DNA from: Canna indica
Taxonomy: Eukaryota > Streptophyta > Magnoliopsida > Zingiberales > Cannaceae
Direction of reading: 5' to 3'
Assembly: GCA_034359265.1 (NCBI GenBank)
Contig: CP136891.1
Span: forward strand, 46,554,001 to 46,618,000
DNA length: 64,000 nt
The notes under the pieces were generated by a model. That model saw only the letters and a list, made by a program, of their open reading frames with translations. It searched no databases and was not told the origin of the DNA. Of this stretch, positions 10,200-21,182 are shown one piece after another. The stretch's first letter is position 1. The number at the start of each line of letters is the position of its first letter. Position numbers and translations under genes: made by a program.

Positions 10200-11729
10200 C
10201 GACTCTGGCAACACACAGGGCGACGAAAAACCCTAGTTTTCCTTCACCCCCATCGCCGCCGCCCCGTCCGCCCGACCCCCTGGATCGGCCTCCCCGATCC
10301 TCCTCTTCTCCTCCCCCTCTTCTAAAGTCCCTTTCGAACCCTTCAACTTTGACTATCCCTTCGAAAGGTGACTCCATTCGCTCGTCGCCCTTGCCATCGA
10401 CGATCCTAGCTTCCCCTCAAGCCTCATCGTCTCAGAATGTCTCCCAAAGAGTCCAACAACCATAATCTTGGGCGCAAATCCTCCGACGGGAAAACCCTAA
10501 TTCTAAAATTAGGGTTCCGTCGTCTACCCTTTCCAAAATCAAATCTTCCATCGCTGATAGGGTTTCCTTCACTTCAGATCAGATCAAATCATGGATTCAA
10601 CAGTGGGAAAAATTCTTAATAGGAAAATTTCTTTCAAAACCCCCTTCCCTGGACGTCGTTAAGTCCTGGGCCTCTCGAATATGACTTTTATCGGGCTTTT
10701 AGTTAGTATTAGACTTAGAAGAAATTTTTTTCGTTTTCCGATTTGATTCTATTGAATATGCTAATCTTGTCCTCACTGGAGGACCGTGGATTTTTCGTGG
10801 GGATGTTTTGCGCCTCATGCCGTGGAAACTGTGTTTTCGGCCGTGGGAAGAGAAGTTTACCACTTCTCATGTATGGATTCGTTTTCAATCGCTTCGGTTG
10901 GAATTTTGAAATCGTGATTCGGTGGCTTCTATAGCCCATCATTTTGGCCGTGTCTTGCGTTTTGACGATCGCTCCTTTCAGTATGAACGCGAAAGATATA
11001 TCCGCGTGTGTGTTGAAATTAATCTTTCCATGCCTATTAAACAAGGCATATGGATTTCGATTGATGATTACGAATTTTTTTCAACCGGTGGTATATGAAA
11101 ATCTTCCAATAATTTGTTTCCAATGTGGAGTTGTCGGGCACCAGGATTTCAACTGCCCTCTTACGACAAAAAAAAAAAGATTCTTCCCAACACAATGTTT
11201 CTATCGATTCTTCGAAAGTTTTTGCCCCTTTGGAAATATGGATTTAAATAAATCTTCTCCTGCGAATCTGGATGCCCCTGTGTCTGGTTCTGAGCCCCCA
11301 GACCCTGTATGTGGCCCATGGATTCAAGTCCAACGCCGTAGCTTTGCACGGCGGAGCCCTCGTAGTGCGCAAGTTCCTTCATGGGACTTCCGTGCTCGGG
11401 CTAGTGAGCAGGACTTATCCAAGCCCGGGCAGCCCCGCAAATCCTCAAGCATCTCTCACAAAAGCAAATCATCCCCTGCTCCTCCTCCGGATAAGGGTAA
11501 CTTCTCTTCTAGTTCTCTATCTTACTCAAATTCTACTTCTAAGAATAAAATGATTTGGAATGCAAAACAGTCTAATATTTCTGATAAAAATATTTCATTA
11601 AATAGCTCTTTACCAATCCCTGCTTTAAATATAGATGTTGTAGATGATCCTGTCACTGCTGAAAATATGAATGTTGTAAATGTTCCTATTTCTGTTGATA
11701 AAAACTCTATATCTGTGAATGAAAATTAA
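10200..11729 (+). pseudogene. LINE ORF1 (gag-like, DUF4283 and CCHC knuckle), frameshifted
   Basis: An N-terminal serine/proline-rich stretch (SPPSPPPRPPDPLDRPP region, from about 10200) leads to a DUF4283-like core: NLVLTGGPWIFRGDVLRLMPW at about 10755 and FGRVLRFDDRSFQYERERY further on, in alternating frames. The zinc knuckle CFQCGVVGHQDFNC lies at about 11116-11157, in the longest open stretch (10944-11729). The tail is serine-rich and low in complexity. Proteins of this type bind element RNA. Several frameshifts and an in-frame stop (about 10907) separate the pieces. Confidence 0.82.
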
Positions 11730-12020
11730 AATTCAACTTTTGCTTTTAATCCTCCTATGTCAAAATCCTTAGATGAATTAGCCAATCATGTGGATAGGAT
11801 TTTTAATTCTTCTGAGGTCTCTAGTGTAAATGCTCCATCCTCTTCCCACTCAGGAAAAAGCTCCCTAAACCTACTAAGGCCAAAATCCATCTTGGCCCAA
11901 AAATTGGAAAAACTAGTAAATTTAAAAGGCAGAAGCCTCAGAATGATAATGACTCAAATGCTCATGAAGAAAATAATTCCCTCTCTAAGTTTCAAACTTC
12001 CAACTCCTTTACATTATTAA

Positions 12021-15000
12021 ATGAATATACTTAACTGGAATATTAGGGGGGCCGGTAGGAAACCAGCCAAGGAATTTCTATTTCTTTAAATTAAAAATTC
12101 AAATGTAAAAGTAATCTCTCTCCAAGAGACTCGCCTTGATGAAGCCCAAGCTAAGAGGCTAGTTAGAACCTTTGGTCGTTCTTGGCAGGCTGTCATTCAG
12201 CCTAGCTCAGGAGCTTCTGGAGGCATTTTTGTTGCCTGGGACTCAAATATTATCAAAACTAAGTTGATTTTTATTTCTGCTCAAATAATCAATCTTATTA
12301 TTCAATTAGATAAATCTGAACCTTTTCTCCTTTCTAGTATTTATGCCAGCACTGACCCTAGGATTAGGAATAATTTATGGAATTCTTTCTCTAATATTGA
12401 TTGTTCTAGCCTTCCATGGTTAATTATGGGTGATTTTAACTGCATTTTGAATGCTGAGGATAAATTTGATGGTCTTCCTTTCAAATTTACAAAACCCATT
12501 CTGGATTTCTCTGCTTTCATTATGCATGCTGGTTTAATTGACTTTGGCTTTTTTGGTTCAAAATATACTTGGTCAAACAACCGTAAGGGTGCAGCTAGAA
12601 TTTTAATTAGGCTGGATAGATGTTTTGCAAATGCAGCATGGCTTCATTTTTTTGGTAATTATTTTATCAATCATTTAAATAGAGGCATCTATGGTCCCTT
12701 TATCCATCTTTATTCCCTCCTCCCCTCAAGCTAGAAATAAACTTTTTAAATTCCTAAAGCTTCTGGTTAGAGTATGAAGAGAGTCATGACATTGTTAAAA
12801 GAGTTTGGTCCCCATTACTCTATCAAAACCTTGACTCTCTTTTCAATCAAAAACTAAAAAACACTAGAGGTGCTTTAGCTCATTGGAATAAAATAATTGT
12901 AAAAAACTTAGAATCTCAGCTTCAAAGCACTCTGAGTGATATCTCCCTCCTGGAATCTCTAGATGATTCTCCTTCTAGACCTCCAATCCTAGACATCAAA
13001 CTTAAGGAATTAAATAATAGGTTTATTGCTCTACAAAGATAAATTTGCCTCAAGTGATAGTCTAAATCAAAAGTTAAATGAGCTTCTGAGGGTGACCTTA
13101 ATACTGCTTATTTCCATCGCGTAGTCACCACCAGAAGAATAATTAACTATGTTCATTCTATCATCAATTCTGATAACTCTATTATTACTGACTCAAAAGA
13201 TATCATGCTTATATTTGTTAATCATTATGCCAATCTTTAGAGTGAAAATGTTACCATATCAAATGTCCCAAATAATTGGCCTTCTATTAATCACATTGAT
13301 GATCATACAACTTCTTCTCTTATAACCCCTATTTCCATGAATAAACTGTGGGAGACTATTAAGTCATTTAAAAATGGAAAGAGCCCTGATTTTGATGATT
13401 TCACCATAGAATTCTATAAGAACTATTGGAATACCATTTCAAATGATTTTTACAACTCCATTCTCTACTTCTTCCAACACTCTTCTCTTCCAAATGATTG
13501 GAATAAAACCCTTCTTACCTTCATCCCTAAAGTAAAAAATTCCAAAATTGTTAGAGATTATAGACCCATTGCCCTTTGCAACATCTCTTATAGAATTTTA
13601 GCAAAACTCCTTGCAAATAGGCTCAAACAGTGCCTCCCCTCATTAATCTCTTGTGAGCAATCTGCCTTTGTAAAAGGCAGGAACATTCAGGATAATATTT
13701 TGATTGTACAAGAGCTTGTTCACTCCTTCTATGATTCTAAATGTAAAACTTCTTATATTATTGTGAAAATTGATGTAGAAAAAGCCTTTGATATGATAAA
13801 TAAAAATGCTATCATTGAGATTCTTAAGCTTTACAAATTTCCTGATCAATTCATTCAATGGATTAAAACTTGTATATCCTCTCCTACTTTTGCTTGCTTA
13901 GTAAACTCTCAAGCATCAGATTTTTTCCCATCTCATAAAGGAATTAGACAGGGATACTCTCTCTCCCCATTCCTATATATTTTAGTTGCCCAAATCCTTA
14001 CTCACCTAATAAATAAAGTTGTCAACCTCAATAAACTTACCCCTTTCAGTTTTAAAAACAATCTTAAAGTAAGTCATCTCATGTTTGCAGATGACATCAT
14101 TCTAGTGTTCAAAGCAAACTCCAAAAGCATAACCTCTGTGAAAAATATCTTTGCTTCATATGAATCTCTTACAGGACAGAAGATAAACTTTACAAAATCT
14201 GAAATCTTCTTCCCTAAGCATACCTCTCTTTCTGTTAAGCATAATATTTCCTCTAATCTAGATATGAAGGCTGGTACATTCCCTTTTAAATACCTTGGAG
14301 TTATGATGTCTCCAAGAAGACCTACTTCATCCATTAATTCCCATATTCTTACCCAAATGGAATCTAAGCTCTCCAATTGGAAAACCAATCTTCTCTCTTA
14401 AACTGGGAGACTTGTTCTTATTAAATCTGTCCTAAATTCTATCCATACTCACACTATCTCAGTTACCTGATTAAGTAGTGAACTTAGCAATGAAATTGAT
14501 AAATCTATTAGAAACTTTCTTTGGAATCACAACTCTTTCAAAAATAGTATTCATCTCTTCAATTGGGATACTGGGATACTGTTACCCTTCCAAAGAAACT
14601 AGGGGGTCTAGGTATCCAAGATATTCCATCAAAAAGCATTGCCCTTCAGGCAAAAAGAGTGCATGCTTACCTAAACAATTCCAATTCCTCGTGGGTAAAG
14701 ATTGTTAAAGCAAAGTACCCTTTAATTTCCTCCTCAAATCTCCTCCCTCCCTCAAAGTCCTCTTAGAGCTGGAAATTATTCTGTAAAGCCTACTCCAAGC
14801 TATTTCTTGGCTTCAAATTAATAATATCATTGGTAATGAAAATAGTACCTTTATTCTCAATGACTTTTGGACTCTTGACCTTCCCTTAGCTTTGAAACCT
14901 ACCTTCATTAATATAAACCTTATTAACTCTGTCACTCAAGTTAATCATTTATTGTATAATTATACTTGGTCTGGCTTTCTGGGTTTATCTTTTTGCAGTG

Positions 15001-16124
15001 CTGAATTGTGGGAGACCATTTCTAATATTGAGATTGTGGATTATCCCAATGATGATACTATAGTTTGGACAACTAATGACAATGGTATGACAATCGCATC
15101 ATCAGCGTACTTATTTTTGAAATCAAATAACCTGCTTTCTGATAGTATTAATCCAATTTGGAGTTTGACCTGGAATCTTCCTATTGCTCCAAAAACTAAA
15201 CTATTTTTATGGAAATTTTTTCATGGCAGATTGCTTACTAAATTCAGATTATTGAGTTTTGGTTTATCATCAAATTCTTTATGTGCTTTCTGTAATAATG
15301 ATGTGGAAACCATTTTGCATATTTTCCTTGAATGTCCTTATGTTTCAGATATCTGATCTTCTTTGGGTCAAAATCATAATTTGGATTTTTCTATTAGAAA
15401 TGGATGGCACTTGGGTAGCTTGCTTAAGCCTCGTATGAACTCAAAATTGAGTTTAGAGACTAAAGCTATTGTTGCCCATGCCTTATGGTATATTTGGCAT
15501 TTTAGAAATAGTATGACTCATGGTGAAAGACGGCCTGCTATATCAACTACTGTTATGAGAATCTTAACATTTTCTATGAACAACAAGCTCTATATTTCTC
15601 CTGAGGGCAATACTCCAAATATCATTAATGTTATGAAATGATCTCTTCCTCCTTCTGGATGGCATAAAATCAATTGCGATGGTGCTTTTTTAAATCTAGA
15701 AGGTGGTGCTGGTTTTGTAGTAAGAAATGATGAAGGTAACTGTATATATGTCTCAGCTAATTACTTTAAATCTTCTTCAGTTTTATTTTTGGAAGGTACA
15801 GCTATTTTGAATGCTATTTGTTGGGCAGCTTCAATAAATCTGGATCATATCATTGTTGAGATGGATAGCAAAATTCTAGTGGATATGATTAACGGGAAAT
15901 CTTCTCCCCCTTGGCGGAGTCGGAATCTCTTTAATCTTATTTGTAATCGTATTAAGTGCTTTGATCATTTTTCTTGTAATTTTATAAAAAAAATAGTGAA
16001 TGAAGTTGCCCATTGGGCAGCAAACTATGCTAGGAAACGTAAGAAATCCATTGTTTGGACGTCCATACGACCTCATGAGCTAGATATCATTTTGTATAAC
16101 TATGCTCAACATCAGATTAGTTAA
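12021..16124 (+). pseudogene. LINE ORF2: endonuclease, reverse transcriptase, zf-RVT, RNase H (broken)
   Basis: The ATG at 12021 begins MNILNWNIRGAG, the usual start of the endonuclease domain. SLQETRLDEAQAKRL, SGGIFVAWDS and MGDFNCILNAEDKFDG follow (to about 12475). The reverse transcriptase spans 13337-14401, with YRPIALCNISYRILAKLLANR, CEQSAFVKGRNIQDNI, VKIDVEKAFDMI, GIRQGYSLSPFLY and the catalytic FADD in LMFADDII. The zf-RVT domain is at 14892-15356 (APKTKLFLWKFFHGRL, CAFCNNDVETILHIFLECP). RNase H is at about 15650-16124 (INCDGAF, EMDSKILVDMI, NEVAHWAANYA). Stops occur early (about 12088) and frameshifts between domains. The family nicks target DNA and reverse-transcribes in place. Confidence 0.92.
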
Positions 16125-16235
16125 GTAATCTATGTTTTGTTTTGGCAAAAAAAAAATCAATTGGAATATCAAATGACAACCGAAAATTTGTAATTATTAT
16201 ATTTATATATTAAATGCAGCATTAAATCGGCAGTT

Positions 16236-16610
16236 ATTTTTTTCCTTTTTTATCAATAAAGAAAATTATATTACTAATCTAAATAGGCCAGGACCATAAA
16301 ATCATGTTGTATGATATTAAGGAGGTCAGGAGGCCTACCACAGGACCAACATAAACTAGAGAGTAGGGACCTGCCTTTGTTTGCTACCTAGTGGACAGTT
16401 TTGTTATATTTTTTTAAATAAAATGATACAAAATACAATCACAATGAGCAGCTTCATTATCAATCTTGCGAAAGTTCAACTTCAAGGAAATGAGAATTGG
16501 AACAGTCTTGTTAAGAATATCCACCAGGATCTTACTGTCTAATTCAATAATGATAAATTTGAGACCTTGAACAGCTGCAAAAGAATTTCGGGAGTGATTT
16601 CTAATGCATA
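16236..16610 (-). mobile_element. 5'-truncated LINE stub (RNase H end), minus strand
   Basis: On the minus strand the segment reads CIRNHSRNSFAAVQGLKF then ELDSKILVDILNKTV and KLNFRKIDNEAAHCDC, the C-terminal RNase H of an L1-type LINE. It ends in a typical plant LINE tail (aatataattttctttattgataaaaaagg). It is a different lineage from the full-length LINE next to it and is heavily 5'-truncated. Confidence 0.72.
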
Positions 16611-16925
16611 CAATTTAAGAAGAAAAGTATTGAATTTAGAAATGTTACATTTAATTTGCAAAATTTTTACATGTTAAAAAGAATGGTTAAGAAAGGAAGC
16701 ATAGGAAAAAGGTTTTAGAGAGTTTCTTTTAATTTTGATTTAAATTGGTTTAATATCAAAATGTATGCAATTGGATATAATTTATCCAGTTGAATTTAAT
16801 TTGGATTTCTATTTTCAAATTATTTTCTCTTACCATTTATTTCAAACGTTATCTTCTTATTAAATTCTACCTCTCTCTTTACTTTTAAATCACATCTTCC
16901 TCTCTCTTCATTAAATCCCTCCTCA
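16611..16925. other. AT-rich sequence, no gene seen
   Basis: AT-rich sequence between the LINE stub and the foldback element. I see no coding or RNA feature. Confidence 0.5.
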
Positions 16926-16929
16926 TTTT

Positions 16930-17340
16930 TTTTTTTGCCCTTTGGATTGAAAGTTTCATAAAATTTTAAAGGAATTTAAAAAAGAAAAAATTTGAAAGAA
17001 TTTTCTTATCTCGTTTGAATAATTTTTTTCAAAAAATTTGAAAGAATTTAGAGGAGTTTCAAACCCTTTCAAACTCCTCGTAAAATTCATTTTTAATTTT
17101 AAAAAATTTAAAGAATTAATAAATTTTTAAAAAATAAATTATAAAAATATTTTTTAAAATAATAATATATTATTTCAAACGAGATATAGTGGTCTATCAA
17201 ATTCCTCCAAATTCTTTATAAAATCTAACCAAACAATTTTAAAAATCTTTTCAAAAACTTTCAAACTTTTTTCTCTCCAAAATTCTTCAAACTCCTTCCT
17301 CTTCAAATTCCTTATTAAAAATTATCCAAACATAATATTA
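16930..17340. repeat. Foldback (MITE-like) element
   Basis: The two halves are imperfect inverted repeats rich in TTTGAAAGAATT/AATTCTTTCAAA-type motifs. There is a near-perfect central hairpin, gaggagtttcaaa-ccc-tttcaaactcctc (about 17052-17080), and paired inner motifs tatctcgtttgaa and ttcaaacgagata. The outer arms are ctttggattgaaagttt-like at the left and the reverse complement of aatttttaataaggaattt-like sequence at the right. No target duplication could be fixed, so the superfamily is not assigned. Confidence 0.5.
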
Positions 17341-17451
17341 GTCATGTATTAGTTATCCAAAGATACTCCGTTGTCGTTCCCATCTCCGTGGTTGTAAAAT
17401 GAAGCGGGGGTTCGCCGTGGAGAGCATTGTTTTCTTTGAAATTGAGACGGT

Positions 17452-17883
17452 ATGCGAACATCGTTTGCTTTCCAAGTCACAGTGCGGAGATTTGACACCA
17501 AATTACTTTTTCTAATGAACCAATTAAGAGGTATGCTGACCCGTGCAGATCCAATGTCCTATTTGAGGACTTTGATCAATTTAAACAAACACAAGCAATA
17601 TGAAGCATTGCCTTCAGCCTCGGAGCATGGCTCTCTTGCTTCTGTAGCTTCTGAGAAATTCTGCAAGACTGATGATGTGCCCATTAGTGATGCACCACGA
17701 TTGGTCAGTCCTTACTACGATTCTTGTAATGACGAGATCAAAAACTCCTCTCTGAAGGTAGTTGAAATAATTGAAAGGAGTATTGATCAACTTGATCTTG
17801 AGGCTAAGGCTGGAGGCAATCATTCAGGTGGCAGGACATTCTCTCTGAGCCGCCTCAAGCCCATGGGTCCCTATCACATCTGA
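17452..17883 (+). CDS. Unidentified ORF, 143 aa; possible captured host gene fragment
   Basis: This is the only non-TE-looking ORF of its size in this half of the window. Its composition and GC content resemble plant exons, and it lies between a foldback element and a hAT element. The product has no predicted signal peptide or membrane segment; it has a serine-rich middle (LPSASEHGSLASVASEKF) and a C-terminus ending SRLKPMGPYHI. I do not recognise the family. The first 25 codons may not be authentic, since the more exon-like composition begins around RGMLTRADPMSYLRTL (about 17530). It could be the last exon of a real gene, a processed copy, or a fragment carried by the Helitron whose 3' end lies at 21174. 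Confidence 0.35.
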   Translation: MRTSFAFQVTVRRFDTKLLFLMNQLRGMLTRADPMSYLRTLINLNKHKQYEALPSASEHGSLASVASEKFCKTDDVPISDAPRLVSPYYDSCNDEIKNSSLKVVEIIERSIDQLDLEAKAGGNHSGGRTFSLSRLKPMGPYHI

Positions 17884-18000
17884 TCGCTTCGATGGATCGA
17901 GTCACTCTATCGGAGCTTCTTCATCCTGTGAAAACTTTGGTTCAAGTTTTTATTGCAACATTTACATGTGATGTTTCTTGATGTGTTGGAACCTCAACCA

Positions 18001-20285
18001 TAGGAATGACAATGGTTCGGTTAATCGCACTTTTAGGGATTAACCGAAACCGAAACTGAATTCCATACCCACTAACCGAAACCGAAACTAAAACCGATCG
18101 ATTTCAAAAACTTGTATCCGAAATCGAAACCGGCTCGATTTTGATTATCCACGAATAACCGAAACCGAATTATTCAGTCCGGATAGAACCGGTTATCCAT
18201 TTACTAACCGGTTAATCGGTTAGTAAATGAATAACCGGTTCAAAAATTAATAATCAAACAGTGATTAAAAGATAGTAATTAAATAATTCATCAATATTAG
18301 AGTAGAAATTACATTGAAATAAATAGTTCATCATCAGAAAATGCATTGAAGTTGTTGATTAGAAAAATTTCAAAAGATTATACAAAACAACAAATTAACA
18401 ACTCAGTAACAGGCCTTGTTTACATCATTGATAAGGGTGGTTGATAGCAAATTACATCCCAGACAGTGTGCAGTTCTCGTCGTAGCAAATTATCCAACCT
18501 AAACTGTTTCGGCAAAAAGGATCATGAATCACATGAGCAAAACATCCCTGTTGTCACTGACACATGCATTTTAGAGAGCAAAGTCAGCAGCACATAAGAT
18601 TTCAAGGTAAACCTTAGATGGGTAAGAGTGGTTGAGGTGATGAAGCCCATATTAGTAGCTGTGGCTTTAAAGCTTCACAATGGCCTACCATGGTTTGAAA
18701 TACTAGTCAAATAAGTGCAACAGAAGCAGTATTTACTGATTGAAATAAAGAATGGTAGTAAAGCATATAACTTATACATGTCAGTATCATCTTTTCAAAA
18801 CTACTTCGAGTTTTTTTCAGTGATAATGGGTGGCATGGGTCAGTATTTTGCCCAGCACAAATTGCAGAATAGCACCATATTATCCTCAGAAGTTGTTGAA
18901 ATTGTATTGTGTAAGATTTTGAGATTCAGTCAAACAAAAACTTCCCATGAATATGCAATAATACATATTAGCAAAGCAATCAACAAAATTCACATAAAAT
19001 AAGAAGCAGCAGCTAATAGTGAAAATGAGAGAGTCTACTGAGAGCTAGTTCAACCAAACGATAAGGCATTATAATAAGAGGCGAAAAAAAAGTGGGTCAT
19101 ACTAGAACATGCATCCTTTAAGAGACGAAGAGGCTTTATATATTAAGACAAACACAATATCTTCCCAAAGTAAAGCAATTTCTTCCTGCCTAGTTACAAT
19201 ACTTTATCAAAAATCAGAACCAGTGAAACCAGTCCCAGGGACACTAACGCTAGCAATGGACCAACAAGAGAGAAGATCACAAATTTCTTCAATAAAAAAC
19301 TCGTTCTTTCAGGGAAGCCAGGGATCCGGACTGCCTGCCAGGGAAGCCCCTGTAGCTCCGTAATAGATCCCGACCTCCTGACAGGGAAGCCAACAGATGA
19401 GGCGTACTTCTCAAAACTCGTTCTTTCATCCTTAACCATCTCCTATCGACAATCAGCGAGAAAGATAAGCGAAAAAAAACCCCCCAAATTGCCCTATCCA
19501 ATGCAGCCCAAAAATGAAAGCACGCCGCCTAATCACACATCGTCATCAGGTGACCAAGCAAAAATTTTCAAAAGAAAAAAAAAAGACAAAAAAACGAATC
19601 ATTCGAAAGGGGGAAAGTTTTTGAGAAATACTTACAGCGACTGTTCCGCTCGACGGCTGCGCGCGTGATACTGGAGGCGATCGCGACGGCGTACAACAAG
19701 AAATCTTTCACCTTCAAATAAGAATACCGAACTAGAAAGAAAAAGGCGGAGCAGAAAAGCAATAAGCGTACCTCCTCAACTGTAGACAGCTCAGGCGTAC
19801 CTCCTTAGGCGTCGACTGTCGGGGAAGAGCCAGGGCTGCCGGGCTACGGAGTGCAGGCTGCCGGCTGCGGAGTGCGGTTGTGGAGTTGCCGAGGGCTGGA
19901 GCTTGGAGGGGGAAGTCGGTCGAATGACGGAGACGCGGAGATTAGGGTTAGAGTTTAGGTTATATATGTAGGGGTAAACGGGTAGTGGATAAGTAGGTAA
20001 CGGGTACGGAGTTTATATTTGATATATAAATATATATATACATTAATCGTTTCGGGTGCCGGTTAATCGCAAAAAACCGATAATCGAAACCGATTTTATT
20101 TCGATTTCGGTTACCGGTTAACCGCGGTCCAATAACCGAAATCGAACCGATTTTAATTAATTTTTAATTTTTACTATTTGAAACCGAAACCGAACCGCAA
20201 ATCTACTATCCGAAATCAAATTTTACCGTTCGGTTAACCGGTTAACCGCAGTTAACCGGTTAACCGGTTTGAATTGCCATCCTTA
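18001..20285. mobile_element. Non-autonomous hAT-superfamily element
   Basis: The termini are TAGGAATGACAATGG (18001) and, on the opposite strand, TAAGGATGGCAATTC (20285), the TIR type seen in plant hAT elements. The flanks form an 8-bp duplication with one mismatch: ctcaacca (17993-18000) and ctcagcca (20286-20293). Both subterminal regions are packed with AACCGAAACCGA and AACCGGTTAACCGG motifs. The 1.6-kb interior (about 18300-19980) lacks transposase motifs. Its right part (19620-19970) is GC-richer and looks like a promoter or leader region facing left. It is probably a deletion derivative of a larger element. Confidence 0.85.
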
Positions 20286-20293
20286 CTCAGCCA

Positions 20294-21149
20294 TTGCCAT
20301 TTAAACATGAATTATACATTTATTTTACATAATTTTTTCACTTCATACTTAATGAATGCGACCATCATAGGTTTTTATCAAATTGTCAAGTGCCAAATCA
20401 CCTGCAGGAACAATTGTATGCCATAATATTGAAAGATGTTGGAGTGCTAGCCGTGACATAGGATAATAGCACCGTATGTAAATTATAATATTAACATTTT
20501 AAAATTAATATTAGTAGCATGAGAGTAATAATTGTCACAACCTTCTGGGATCGTCAGAGGTACACTGAATTTTGATATGAATAATATAATTTATATAATT
20601 TATTTTATATTTAATATTTTGCAAATAAGAAAGTTAGTTTTAGATATTTGACTTTCTTAATAACTTTATATCAATGAGCTTAGATTTCAGTCTAAGTGAG
20701 AAAGAAGATTATATATATATATATATATATACTATTTTATATAATTAATAATTAAACATTAATATTATAATTATCATATTCAAATATAATAATTAATTAT
20801 GATGAGTTTAATTTAATTATTTTTTTCCCATTATATATATATATATATATATATATCGGTGTATTTGGTTAAGTTTTGATTTCTAATTTAAAGTAAAAAA
20901 AAATGCAAATCATATTTAAAAAACATATCTATATTTTTATTTTATAATTATATAAATTAAATTAAATTAAATTAATATTTATTATTTTTCTCTAAACTTA
21001 TATTTTTTTCACACATGATTTTTATTATTATATTTAATTATTTTAGGTATAAATATTATTATTTTAAGTATAATATAATTTAAATTAATTTTAATAATTT
21101 TATCATAATATTAATATTATCTATATTTAAATTTAAATTGTATGTACAT
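20294..21149. other. AT-rich region with (AT)n tracts, no gene seen
   Basis: Very AT-rich sequence with (TA)n microsatellites at about 20709-20731 and 20833-20857. No coding potential was found. It probably belongs to the body of the Helitron that ends at 21174. Confidence 0.5.
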
Positions 21150-21174
21150 ATAATTACGTGAGTTTTCAACTAGT
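21150..21174 (+). repeat. Helitron 3' terminus (decayed)
   Basis: The end reads attacgtgagttttcaactagt and aligns well with the better preserved terminus at 51198-51217 (acacgcgggttctcaactagt). The differences are what decay of CpG sites would give. The upstream hairpin is mostly lost. The matching 5' end is not identified. Confidence 0.6.
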
Positions 21175-21182
21175 TATATATC

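Larger units (their letters stand above)
10167..16156 (+). mobile_element. LINE (L1-type non-LTR retrotransposon), full length, degenerate
   Basis: The element is bounded by the 9-bp target duplication TCAATTGGA at 10158-10166 and 16157-16165. It ends in an A-run (16147-16156). It contains, in order, a proline-rich leader/ORF1 with a CCHC knuckle, and ORF2 with apurinic-type endonuclease, reverse transcriptase, zinc-binding RVT domain and a C-terminal RNase H. This is the architecture of plant L1-type elements with RNase H. Both ORFs are interrupted, so this copy cannot retrotranspose. The presence of the 5' region and matching TSDs indicates a non-truncated insertion. Confidence 0.93.
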
